64,000 nucleotides of DNA from Nocardia ninae NBRC 108245 (GTDB lineage: Bacteria > Actinomycetota > Actinomycetes > Mycobacteriales > Mycobacteriaceae). The notes below the pieces were generated by a model that did no database searches, was not told the origin of the DNA, and saw only the letters and a list, made by a program, of their open reading frames with translations. The stretch spans positions 1 through 64,000 of the forward strand of contig NZ_BJXA01000052.1 in NCBI RefSeq assembly GCF_007990755.1, in the 5' to 3' direction. How positions within the stretch are numbered: position 1 is the first letter of the stretch; each line of letters starts with the position of its first letter. The position numbers were made by a program, and so were the translations under genes. Of this stretch, positions 36,476 through 44,787 are shown in pieces.

Positions 36476-37775
36476 CAATTACAAGGTCATGCACTGGCTG
36501 AACACCAGGAAGATGACGACCGGCCAGACCGCGGACGCCGTCGGCCTGGACCACGAACAGCTCGAGAAATTGATGTCGAGCGAGGAGTGGCCGGACGAGC
36601 TCGCCGCCGCGGTGGCCCGCGCGCTACAGATCACCCCGGAGCAGTTCGCCGCCAGCGGACGGTCCGGGCTGACCGTGCTGGTCCGCACCGCGCAGGACCT
36701 GCACGACACCCGGCGCCCCATCCAGCGCGACAGCATCCATTTCTACAACTACTACACAATGGCGGCGCCGCAGGGCGCGGTCGCGCCGGTCATTCTCGAC
36801 ATCCTGTGCCCCGCAGATCGTCTGCCCGCCTTGAACAATGGGCATCTGGAGCCGGCTATCACCATCAATCTCGGTCCCGGTGATATCCACGGGCGTTGGG
36901 GCGAGAAGCTCAGCGAGGCGACCTGGCAGGTGATCAGAGCCAATGCCGGAGCGGACAATTGGATCGTCGGCGACTCCTACGTCGAGCCGTCGTACTGCCC
37001 GCACACCTACTCACTGGCCGGGGCCGCCCCGGCCCGGATCGTGTCCTATACCGGTCAGTCTTCGCTCACCGGGTTGATCGAAGACGTCAACGATTGGTCG
37101 GACCCCGCCGCGCACGCGATGTTCGGCCGGCTCGAAGAAGGCCCGGCCCCGCAACAGGTCGCCACCCTGCTGCTGGATCGCCGCGGGCACACCCTCGAAT
37201 CGGCCGCAGCCCTGCTCGGCGCAGGCGAAGCGGATCTCGTCGCGGCGCTCGACGAGGGCGGTATCGAACTGCTGCGTGCACTGGGGACGACGCTCGGCTT
37301 CGATTACCGGCTACTGATCCGGCCCGCCACCAGGCACGACGCTGTGGGTAAAACCTTCAAGGACATCGAAGAATGTCGCAGGGAGACAAGGGCTTTCAAG
37401 GGCTATCAGGTCACCTCGACGGCCTCCGCCCCGCATCTGCCCGATCTCACCGGACTCTTCATGCTCGTGTCCGGGCACGGTGCCGACCTGCGCGAACCGG
37501 CCGAGTCCCATTATCTGGTGACCTCCGGCTCACCCACCCTGCACTGGACCAACGCCGACGGGCGCGAGGAACACGCGGAGCTGAGCGTCGATGCGTCGGC
37601 GTGGGTCGCGCCGTTCGTGACGCACCACTGGTCCGGCGACGGCGCGGTGCTCAAGCTCGGTTCCGGCCGACACCTCGGCTACCTCGATCTGTACGAACTG
37701 ACCAATACCTATGCCGCGGTGTCCACCTTGCGGCGTGGCCGCCGTGACAATCGCGGCTGGGGCTACGACTCTTGA
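36465..37775 (+). CDS. hepD: 2-hydroxyethylphosphonate dioxygenase (HepD)
   Basis: 436 residues, colinear with Streptomyces HepD. It cleaves the C-C bond of 2-hydroxyethylphosphonate with O2 to give hydroxymethylphosphonate and formate. The iron facial triad is visible as H127 (NNGHLEP), E174 and H180 (YVEPSYCPH), offset by two from H129/E176/H182 recalled for the Streptomyces enzyme. K16 and the phosphonate-binding region RRPIQRDSIHFYNYYT are also kept. Two repeats of an HTH-plus-cupin unit are seen (residues 1-200 and 215-430). Methylphosphonate synthase is the main alternative, but overall similarity favours HepD. Confidence 0.93.
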   Translation: MRVDNYKVMHWLNTRKMTTGQTADAVGLDHEQLEKLMSSEEWPDELAAAVARALQITPEQFAASGRSGLTVLVRTAQDLHDTRRPIQRDSIHFYNYYTMAAPQGAVAPVILDILCPADRLPALNNGHLEPAITINLGPGDIHGRWGEKLSEATWQVIRANAGADNWIVGDSYVEPSYCPHTYSLAGAAPARIVSYTGQSSLTGLIEDVNDWSDPAAHAMFGRLEEGPAPQQVATLLLDRRGHTLESAAALLGAGEADLVAALDEGGIELLRALGTTLGFDYRLLIRPATRHDAVGKTFKDIEECRRETRAFKGYQVTSTASAPHLPDLTGLFMLVSGHGADLREPAESHYLVTSGSPTLHWTNADGREEHAELSVDASAWVAPFVTHHWSGDGAVLKLGSGRHLGYLDLYELTNTYAAVSTLRRGRRDNRGWGYDS

Positions 37776-37793
37776 GCAGCACGGGAGAGAAGT

Positions 37794-38804
37794 TTGCGCG
37801 TCGTCTACACCGATCCCGCCTGGGCGCTGAACGACCTGGGACAGCCGGATCTCGCCAGGGCCGATATCGAACGCGCTGCCTTCGGCGATGACATCGATCT
37901 ACGCCTCGGACTGTTCGAAGGCCGATATCAGTTGCAGGGCCCGGCTTTTCACGACCATGTGCGCGGTGCCGACGCCCTGGTGATCTATCGCTGCCAGGTG
38001 ACCCCGGAGCTGCTGGAAGCGGTCGGGCCGACCTGTCGGGTGATCGCTCGCAGCGGGGTCGGCATCGATAACCTGAACGCCCCGCTACTCGCCGGCACCG
38101 GCATCGTGTCGTTCAACGTGCCCGACTATTGCGTCGACGAGGTCAGCACCCACACCCTCGCGCTGCTGCTCGCGCTGGAACGCAAGGTCTGCACCCAAGA
38201 TCGCCTTGTCAAGAACAGCCAGTGGAACATCCACGCGGGCGGGGTGCCACGCCGGGTGTCGACGTGTACCGCGGGCATCATCGGGTTCGGTCGCATCGGC
38301 CGGGCGACCGCGCGGAAACTCCAGGCTTTCTACCAGAAAGTCATCGCCTACGACCCGTACGTCTCGGCCGACCTGATGGCAGGCTACGGCGTCACCGCCG
38401 CCACCGACTTGGCCGAATTGTTCGGCGCCGCAGACGCAGTGGTGATCCACGCGGCGCTGACCGGCGAGACCGACCGGCTCATCGATGCCGCCGCACTGGC
38501 CGCGGTCCGGCCGGGTGCGCTGCTCGTCAACACCGCCAGAGGCCGGCTGGTCGACCCGGCCGCCGTGCTCGACACACTCGAGGCCGGGCGGCTCGGCGGC
38601 TTCGCCTCGGACGTGTTCACCCCCGAGGACCCCAACGACGATCCGACCGCGCGCAAGCTGCTGACCCGCGACGACGTGGTCGTTTCCGCGCACCGTGCGT
38701 TTCTCTCGCTGGAATCCGAGCGCAGTTGCCGGCGCCGGATCGCCGAGGGAGTCGCCACCGTTCTGGCCGGCGGGCCACCGCCCGCCGAAGGCAGAGTGAC
38801 CTGA
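37794..38804 (+). CDS. phpE: PhpE-like D-2-hydroxyacid dehydrogenase family enzyme
   Basis: 336 residues from the TTG at 37794 (GGGAGAG upstream). Phosphoglycerate-dehydrogenase-like: RSGVGIDNL, the NAD motif GIIGFGRIGRATARK, NTARGRLVDPAAV (catalytic Arg region), DVFTPEDP (Glu region) and a final H in SAHRAFLS. In phosphinothricin biosynthesis PhpE oxidises hydroxymethylphosphonate to phosphonoformaldehyde. Its place right after hepD, in the order phpC-hepD-phpE, strongly supports the same job here. Confidence 0.85.
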   Translation: MRVVYTDPAWALNDLGQPDLARADIERAAFGDDIDLRLGLFEGRYQLQGPAFHDHVRGADALVIYRCQVTPELLEAVGPTCRVIARSGVGIDNLNAPLLAGTGIVSFNVPDYCVDEVSTHTLALLLALERKVCTQDRLVKNSQWNIHAGGVPRRVSTCTAGIIGFGRIGRATARKLQAFYQKVIAYDPYVSADLMAGYGVTAATDLAELFGAADAVVIHAALTGETDRLIDAAALAAVRPGALLVNTARGRLVDPAAVLDTLEAGRLGGFASDVFTPEDPNDDPTARKLLTRDDVVVSAHRAFLSLESERSCRRRIAEGVATVLAGGPPPAEGRVT

Positions 38805-38821
38805 TCCGAGAGGCAGTACCC

Positions 38822-39745
38822 GTGAGAGAGAACCTCCCCCTTCACCCATCGTCGGCCGGGGGTGCCGCCGGAGTGCGGTTGCGCAGGCTGCTTGCCGACC
38901 CCGCGCCGTCCTTCCTGATGGGAGCGCACGACGGCCTCAGCGCCCGCATCGCCGCCGAGGCCGGGTTCGCCGGGATATGGGCGTCCGGGCTGTGCATGTC
39001 GACCGTGCTGGGCGCTCGGGACAGCGACGAGGTGTCCTGGGGCGAACTGCTGGCTCTCGCCGCCAGGGTGGTCGAGTCCGGTGCCATCCCCGTGCTCGTC
39101 GACGCCGACACCGGCTACGGCAATTTCAATACCGCGCGACGGGTCGCGGCGCGGGCCGAGCAGATCGGCGCGGCGGGAATATGCATGGAGGACAAGGTCT
39201 TTCCGAAGATGAACTCCTATTTCGGTGACAGCCACCCGTTGGCGCCGATCGGCGAGATGTGCACCAAGATCGCGGCCTGCCGGGACAAGGTCGACGCCCA
39301 GTTCGTGCTGGTGGCCCGCACCGAGGCGTTGATCGCCGGTGCCGGATTGGCCGAGGCGCTCCGGCGGGCCGAGGCGTATCGCGAAGCCGGTGCCGACGCC
39401 ATCTTCATCCACTCGCGGCAGCGAACCATCGACGAGATCGCCGAGTTCACCACGGAATGGGGTAATCGGCTGCCGATGGTGATCGCGCCGACCACCTATC
39501 ACGAGACACCGCAGGAGCGATACGCCGAACTCGGTATCGCGGCAGTGATTTGGGCGAATCAGGCGATGCGGGCCACGGTGGTCGCGATGCGGCAGGTCTG
39601 CCGGTCGTTGCGGCTCGACGGCGCGGCGGCCGTGGAGCCGACCATCGCCGCGCTGGGAGAAGTGTTCGCCCTCATGGGTTATCAGGACCTGGAAACCGAT
39701 GAGGAGCACTACATCGAACTTGCCAAGAAGTGGGTGGATTCGTGA
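38822..39745 (+). CDS. pepM: Phosphoenolpyruvate mutase PepM
   Basis: 307 residues from the GTG at 38822. It forms the C-P bond by converting PEP to phosphonopyruvate. Isocitrate lyase/PEP mutase barrel with the diagnostic PepM motif EDKVFPKMNS at residues 123-132 (ligand Asp in VDADTGYGN). MGAHDGLSARIA and RTEALIAGAGL are further family blocks. The N-terminus carries about 20 extra residues before the barrel. It overlaps ppd by 4 bases (GTGA), giving coupled translation with the thermodynamically required decarboxylase. Confidence 0.97.
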   Translation: MRENLPLHPSSAGGAAGVRLRRLLADPAPSFLMGAHDGLSARIAAEAGFAGIWASGLCMSTVLGARDSDEVSWGELLALAARVVESGAIPVLVDADTGYGNFNTARRVAARAEQIGAAGICMEDKVFPKMNSYFGDSHPLAPIGEMCTKIAACRDKVDAQFVLVARTEALIAGAGLAEALRRAEAYREAGADAIFIHSRQRTIDEIAEFTTEWGNRLPMVIAPTTYHETPQERYAELGIAAVIWANQAMRATVVAMRQVCRSLRLDGAAAVEPTIAALGEVFALMGYQDLETDEEHYIELAKKWVDS

Positions 39746-40914
39746 TCGACGCCGACGAGCTGCTCGGTGGGCTCATCGCCCGCGGCGTGGTCGATGTCGC
39801 CGGTGTGCCGTGCTCTTATTTGACGCCGGTGATCAACAGAGCGGCGTCCGGGGTGGCCGCGGGGTATTTGCCGGTGACACAGGAGGGTGAGGCGGTCGCG
39901 ATCGCCGCGGGGTGTTGGCTGGCGGGTGCGACAGCGTGTGTGATGGCCCAGAACTCGGGGCTCGGCAATATGGTCAACCCGCTGACGTCGCTGACCCATC
40001 CCAGCCGCATTCCGGTTCCGTTGCTCATCAGCTGGCGCGGGGAACCGGGGTGTCCGGACGAGCCGCAACACGAGCTGATGGGGGCGATAACGCCAGAGCT
40101 GTTGGAGCTGATGCGGGTCGGGCATGCGGTGCTGCCGTCCGATGCCGCCGAGCTCGATGCTTGCCTGGATAGCGGCTGGGCCGAAATGGACCGCGCGCAA
40201 CAGCCTTTCGCGTTCGTGCTTCGGGACGGTGTGCTCGCTGCCCAGCAGCTCGCGGAGCCGCCGCTGGCTGCGCCGGTGGCGCCGACGGTCACCAGCTCCC
40301 CCAAGGCTCGCGAGGCACCTACCCGTATGGCGGCGTTGGAGTGCCTGGTCGGGTCCGTTGGTGATACGGCAGCCGTGGTGTCCACCACCGGTAAAACCAG
40401 CCGTGAGCTCTACACGCTGGCGGACCGACCGCAGCACTTCTACCTGGTGGGCGCGATGGGGTCGGCCAGCGCGGTCGGGCTCGGCGTAGCACGGCACACC
40501 CGCCGACCGGTGGTGGTGATCGACGGTGACGGGGCGGCACTCATGCGGTTGGGCACGCTGGCAACGGTTGGTGCGCATGCCGGGCCGAACCTCATTCATG
40601 TCTTGCTGGACAACGGGGTTCACGATTCGACGGGTGGGCAGCAGAGTCTGGCTGCCCAGGTCGACTTTCCCGCCGTAGCGCGGGCCTGCGGCTACGCACG
40701 CGTGTACGACTGCGCCGACCTGGCCGAATTCACCGACGCCATCAAGGTCGCACAGGTCGAGCCAGGACCGACGTTCGTCTACTTGATGATTCGCCCCGGC
40801 TCGATCGCGGAGCTCGGCAGGCCTGCGGTCGGTCCGGCTGAAGTAGCAAGGCGGTTCAGGGCTTTCGTGACAGCATCCGGTGAGATCTCCGAAAGGCACG
40901 ATCATGTTTCGTAA
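39742..40914 (+). CDS. ppd: Phosphonopyruvate decarboxylase
   Basis: 390 residues from the GTG at 39742. Thiamine diphosphate enzyme that pulls the PepM equilibrium forward by making phosphonoacetaldehyde. It shows GVPCSYLTPVIN and TQEGEAVAIAAG (catalytic Glu region), MAQNSGLGNMVNPLTSL, ISWRGEPGCPDEPQHELMG, and the ThDP/Mg motif DGDGAALMRLG followed by LLDNGVHDSTGGQ. All match phosphonopyruvate decarboxylases rather than sulfopyruvate ones by context. Coupled to pepM. Confidence 0.96.
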   Translation: MIDADELLGGLIARGVVDVAGVPCSYLTPVINRAASGVAAGYLPVTQEGEAVAIAAGCWLAGATACVMAQNSGLGNMVNPLTSLTHPSRIPVPLLISWRGEPGCPDEPQHELMGAITPELLELMRVGHAVLPSDAAELDACLDSGWAEMDRAQQPFAFVLRDGVLAAQQLAEPPLAAPVAPTVTSSPKAREAPTRMAALECLVGSVGDTAAVVSTTGKTSRELYTLADRPQHFYLVGAMGSASAVGLGVARHTRRPVVVIDGDGAALMRLGTLATVGAHAGPNLIHVLLDNGVHDSTGGQQSLAAQVDFPAVARACGYARVYDCADLAEFTDAIKVAQVEPGPTFVYLMIRPGSIAELGRPAVGPAEVARRFRAFVTASGEISERHDHVS

Positions 40915-42295
40915 CGGCGCACTGCAACCCGCTACCGACCAGAGCACCGTGCGTAACCCCTGGAGCGGAGAGAGCGTCGGCTCGGTCGCGCGCGACAGCG
41001 TTGCCCAGATGGACGAGGCGGTGCGGGAGCTCCGAGCCGCCTGGCGACCGATGCGACCGGATCGGCGGGCGGCGGTCCTGAGTGGGGCGGCACACCTCAT
41101 CCGCGAAAGATCCGGGGCCCTGGCCGAACTCATCTCCCAGGAATCCGGCGTCTGCATTGCCGAGACTCGTAAGGAAACCGAGCGCGCCGCAACCAATCTC
41201 GTCGTCGCGGCGACCGAGGCTGAGCGGTTGCGTGGCGAAAGCATTCCGGTGCCGGGCCATGATCGGTTGGCGCTCACCATCTTCGAACCGGTCGGGGTGG
41301 TCGCGGCGATCACGCCGTTCAATCGGCCGCTCAACCAGGTGGTCGTGAAGGTGGCGCCCGCGGTGGCCGCCGGGTGCGCCGTCGTGCTGAAACCCTCGGA
41401 GAAGACACCACTTACCGCGCTGGCCTTCGCTGAAATCCTTGTGGAAGCGGGCTTGCCGCCCGAACATCTCGTCGTCACCACCGGCGAGCCGGGCATGATC
41501 GGTCCGGCGCTGGCCGGTCATCCGGACATCGACATGGTGACCTTCACCGGATCGGTGCGCACCGGACGGGAAGTGGCCAGAGTTGCTGCGGGCAAGAAAC
41601 TGTTGCTGGAACTGGGCGGCAATGATCCCTTGATCGTCCTGCCCGATGCCGATCTCGGGCTGGCCGTGGATTTGGCTGGCCAAGGTGCGTTCGCCACGGC
41701 CGGGCAATCCTGCCGGGGCATCAAGCGGGTGATCGCTGTGGGTGCGATCGCCGACGATCTGGTTGCTGGACTGGTCGAGGCGGCCCGCCGTAAACGGGTG
41801 GGGGACCCTCTCGATCCGGCGACCGATGTCGGGCCGCTCATCAGTGCCGAAGCCGCGATCCTCGTGGAACGCCGCATCGCGGACGCGGTCGCGGCGAATG
41901 CGAAGCTGCTGTACGGAGGCGATCGGCGTGACTCGCTGATTACCCCAGCTGTCCTCGATCATGTGCCCGCCGACGCCGAATTGGTGGTCGAGGAGACGTT
42001 CGGTCCGGTAGCGCCGGTGATCAGGGTGGCCGACACGGCGGAAGCGATCGAGGTGTCCAACGGGACCCGGTACGGGTTGCAGGCGGGGGTGGTCACCTCC
42101 GACGTGGCCGAGTTCTCCGAGATCGCCGCGGCACTGCGGGTCGGTGCCGTAAACCTCAATGCGGGACCGCATTTCGATTCGCCGCACATTCCGTTCGGCG
42201 GCGTGAAGTCCAGCGGGCTCGGGCGTGAAGGGCTGTCCTATTCGATTCGGGAGATGAGCACCGTCAAGACGGTCACGCTGCCCTACCCGCTGTAA
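40904..42295 (+). CDS. Aldehyde dehydrogenase, probable phosphonoformaldehyde dehydrogenase (PhpJ-like)
   Basis: 463 residues from the ATG at 40904. NAD(P)-dependent ALDH: ITPFNRPLN (Asn140), FTGSVRTG, LELGGND (Glu236), catalytic Cys270 in AGQSCRGIKR, and EETFGPVAPV. SxCRxxKR-type sequence after the cysteine resembles phosphonate-cluster ALDHs, with Arg/Lys available for the phosphonate. In the phosphinothricin route an ALDH (PhpJ) is assigned to phosphonoformaldehyde oxidation; phosphonoacetaldehyde to phosphonoacetate is the alternative. Overlaps ppd by 11 bases. Confidence 0.8.
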   Translation: MFRNGALQPATDQSTVRNPWSGESVGSVARDSVAQMDEAVRELRAAWRPMRPDRRAAVLSGAAHLIRERSGALAELISQESGVCIAETRKETERAATNLVVAATEAERLRGESIPVPGHDRLALTIFEPVGVVAAITPFNRPLNQVVVKVAPAVAAGCAVVLKPSEKTPLTALAFAEILVEAGLPPEHLVVTTGEPGMIGPALAGHPDIDMVTFTGSVRTGREVARVAAGKKLLLELGGNDPLIVLPDADLGLAVDLAGQGAFATAGQSCRGIKRVIAVGAIADDLVAGLVEAARRKRVGDPLDPATDVGPLISAEAAILVERRIADAVAANAKLLYGGDRRDSLITPAVLDHVPADAELVVEETFGPVAPVIRVADTAEAIEVSNGTRYGLQAGVVTSDVAEFSEIAAALRVGAVNLNAGPHFDSPHIPFGGVKSSGLGREGLSYSIREMSTVKTVTLPYPL

Positions 42296-42348
42296 CCCCC
42301 TCGCCACACACGGCGACAGTCTGTGATGAACAAGTTAGGACCGAACCG

Positions 42349-43149
42349 ATGACCGCGGAGCCCGAAGCCACTGTTCCTGTCGACTATCGATCGCTGTTTC
42401 GACTCGACGGGAAACGTGCCCTCGTCGTCGGCGCGGGTAGCGGTATCGGTCGCGAATCCGCGCTCGCTCTCGCGGCCCTCGGCGCGGAAGTGGTGTGTGC
42501 GGATCTCGATCTCGCGCGGGCACAGGAAACCGCGACGGCGGCCGGTCGTCCTGCCACCGCTGTGCAGTTGGATGCGCGGGATGCTGCTGCCGTCGAGGCG
42601 GCCGCCGGTGCGCTGGCCGAGCTGGACGTGTTCGTCTTCACCACGGGCCGGAATGTCCGTAAGCGCCTGTTCGACTATGCGACAGAGGAATTCGACGCCG
42701 TCTTGGACCTGAATCTACGTGCCGCCTTCCACATGATTCGGGCGTTCGGGAAGGGCATGGTCGCCCGAGGGGGTGGTTCGATCGTGGGCATGTCGTCGAT
42801 CAGGGCGCTCACCGTGGAACCGGGGCAGGCCGTTTACGCGGCGTCGAAGGCGGCGCTGGTGCAGCTGATCCGTGGGGCCGCTGCGGAATTCGGTCCGGCC
42901 GGGGTGCGGGTGAACGCGGTCGCGCCCGGGGTGGTGCGGACGCCGCTGACCGATCCGATCTTCGCGGTGCCGGAGTGGCAGCAGGCGTATGCGTCCAAGA
43001 GCGCGCTGGGCCGGTGGGCACAGCCGAGTGAAATCGCCGGAGCGGTGGCATTTTTGGCGTCCGACGCGGCCAGCTTCGTCACCGGCTCGATGCTATGTGT
43101 CGATGGCGGCTGGACCGCCGTAGACGGTCGCTACGAGCCGCCGCGTTGA
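42349..43149 (+). CDS. Classical short-chain dehydrogenase/reductase
   Basis: 266 residues. Rossmann motif GAGSGIGRES, ADLDLA acidic residue suggesting NAD preference, catalytic serine in IVGMSSIRAL, and YAASK. Ends in LCVDGGWTAVDG, typical of the family. Last gene of the core operon, 53 bases after the ALDH. It might interconvert an alcohol/ketone or alcohol/aldehyde of a phosphonate or of the conjugated acyl unit. Its 3' end overlaps the 3' end of the convergent carrier-protein gene by 19 bases. Confidence 0.85.
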   Translation: MTAEPEATVPVDYRSLFRLDGKRALVVGAGSGIGRESALALAALGAEVVCADLDLARAQETATAAGRPATAVQLDARDAAAVEAAAGALAELDVFVFTTGRNVRKRLFDYATEEFDAVLDLNLRAAFHMIRAFGKGMVARGGGSIVGMSSIRALTVEPGQAVYAASKAALVQLIRGAAAEFGPAGVRVNAVAPGVVRTPLTDPIFAVPEWQQAYASKSALGRWAQPSEIAGAVAFLASDAASFVTGSMLCVDGGWTAVDGRYEPPR

Positions 43150-43358
43150 GTCAGCACGAGCGCGTCCTTGACGAAGGTGCCCATGTCGGGCGCCTCGAAC
43201 AGGAGGTTCATCGGGACGGTGACGCCGAATTCGGCACGGAGCGCGGACATCAGCTCGCCGGCCAGGAGTGAGTCGCCGCCCAGTTCGTAGAAGTTCGCGG
43301 AGGGCTCGGTGTAGCCGCTGCCGCACACCCGGCCGACGACGGACCATATCCGTTCCAC
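43131..43358 (-). CDS. Discrete peptidyl/acyl carrier protein
   Basis: 75 residues from the GTG at 43358. Short helical protein with the phosphopantetheine site in FYELGGDSLLAGEL (LGGDSL, serine modified), as in NRPS carrier proteins. The stop of the ligase gene is one base upstream, so the ligase probably loads this carrier. The free condensation domain and thioester reductase encoded at 30491-32952 are its likely partners. Confidence 0.88.
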   Translation of the reverse strand: MERIWSVVGRVCGSGYTEPSANFYELGGDSLLAGELMSALRAEFGVTVPMNLLFEAPDMGTFVKDALVLTQRGGS

Positions 43359-43359
43359 G

Positions 43360-44787
43360 TCAGTCCTTTCGCCGCAGCTTGCCCGATGCTGTCCTGCGCA
43401 CATCGTCCACGATCTCGATCGCTCGCGGTGTCTGGGCTCTGGTCAGTTCATCGCGGCAGTTGCGCAACAGCTCGGCCGAGATCTGCGCTGGGTCGCCGCC
43501 GTGCAGGCTGACCTCGGCATGGACCACCTCGCCGAGATCCGGATCGGGCATCGCGCGGACGCGAACGTCGCGTACCTTGTCGTGGCGTTCCAGGACCCAT
43601 TCGATGTCGCGGGGGAAGACCTTTATGCCGCCCACGTTGATGGCGTCGTCCTTGCGGCCCACCAGTGTCACGTAGCCTTCGTCGTCCATCCACGCCAGAT
43701 CGCCGACGCTGAAATGTCCATCTACCTCAGACAATTTCGGGCCGCTGCCGAGGTATCGGGGTTGCCCGGCGTTCTCATCGGTCATGAACAGCTCGCCGGT
43801 GGTTCCGGCAGGGACTTCCCGGTGGAACTCGTCCAAGATCCGGACAGAGCAATGCAACGGACGCCCGACGGATCCGGGATGTTCGAGCCACTCGTCGCCG
43901 CGGATGCTGAGGACGCCGATCCGTTCGACGCTGCCGTATTCCTCGTACACCTTGGTCGGGTCGATCAGCTCGAGCCAGCGGCGTTTCACCGTGTCCGGGC
44001 ACCTCGCCGCGGTGTGCACGACCAGGCGCAGCGAGGAGAACCAGTGACTGTCCATGCCGCTCGCTCGGCTGAGCGTGGCCATTTGCGCGGGCACGGTCCT
44101 CAAGACCTCCACCTCTTCGGATTCGAGCAGCTCCAGGAACAGCTTCGGGGAGGCATTACCCGGGATGATGATGCGGTGCCCCAGCGCGAGTCCGTGGTAC
44201 AGGGCGCCGAAACCCGCGTGGTAGAGCGGCAGTCCGACGAGCTGGGTTTGGCCGTATGCCATGCCCCGCTCGCGTTCTTTGCTACTGAGCGGGCCTTTTT
44301 CGTCGTACGCCCACGGGCGGTTTCTGATGACGAGCTTCGGGTCACCGGTTGTTCCGCCGGAGAGCGATATCGATCTCGGCAGGCCGTCTGCCAGTTCCGA
44401 GATTCCTTCTGCCCGTGGGTGATAAGATACCAAGCCGCTGCCTTCGACTACCCACCCTCGTGGATATCGGTCGACGATGTTCGACTTCATGGTGTCCGAC
44501 CATCGGTGGTCCACCGGGAGCACGGCGGCGCCGACTTCCCACAGCGCCAGCGTTGCTATGACGTGACCGATCCCGGTCGGCAGTGCGACCGCGGCGACGT
44601 CGGCCGCGCGTAAACCGTTCTGGCTGAACTCCTCTGCTCGCTCGTGTGTTTTCGACACGAGCGCACTCCAGGTGATCTCCTCGCTGGCGCTGAAGCCGCG
44701 AACCTTGACGGCGCAGTCGTGCGGCCGCTCCGCCGCTGTTTTCGCGATGAGCTCGCAGATCGATATCTTGCCTGTCATGGATGCCAC
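43360..44787 (-). CDS. AMP-dependent acyl ligase (fatty-acyl-CoA/AMP ligase-like)
   Basis: 475 residues; GTG at 44787 or ATG at 44778. ANL-superfamily motifs: P-loop SLSGGTTGDPKLV, YEEYGSVER, GDLAWMDDEGY, GRKDDAINVGGIKV and the C-terminal catalytic lysine in TASGKLRRKD. LVGLPLYHAGFGALYHG lacks the Asp that anchors amino acids in NRPS A domains, so a carboxylic acid substrate without an alpha-amine is more likely. It probably adenylates this acid and loads the adjacent carrier protein. Adjacent to the aminotransferase, with zero gap. Confidence 0.82.
   Translation of the reverse strand: MASMTGKISICELIAKTAAERPHDCAVKVRGFSASEEITWSALVSKTHERAEEFSQNGLRAADVAAVALPTGIGHVIATLALWEVGAAVLPVDHRWSDTMKSNIVDRYPRGWVVEGSGLVSYHPRAEGISELADGLPRSISLSGGTTGDPKLVIRNRPWAYDEKGPLSSKERERGMAYGQTQLVGLPLYHAGFGALYHGLALGHRIIIPGNASPKLFLELLESEEVEVLRTVPAQMATLSRASGMDSHWFSSLRLVVHTAARCPDTVKRRWLELIDPTKVYEEYGSVERIGVLSIRGDEWLEHPGSVGRPLHCSVRILDEFHREVPAGTTGELFMTDENAGQPRYLGSGPKLSEVDGHFSVGDLAWMDDEGYVTLVGRKDDAINVGGIKVFPRDIEWVLERHDKVRDVRVRAMPDPDLGEVVHAEVSLHGGDPAQISAELLRNCRDELTRAQTPRAIEIVDDVRRTASGKLRRKD

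Noticed and set aside
36465-37775. Methylphosphonate synthase instead of HepD
   Set aside because: Overall colinearity, K16 and the H/E/H triad match HepD as recalled, and the next gene is PhpE-like, which uses the HepD product.
43360-44787. Amino-acid-activating NRPS adenylation domain
   Set aside because: The Asp that binds the amino group is not seen at the expected place, and the core resembles fatty-acyl ligases more closely.
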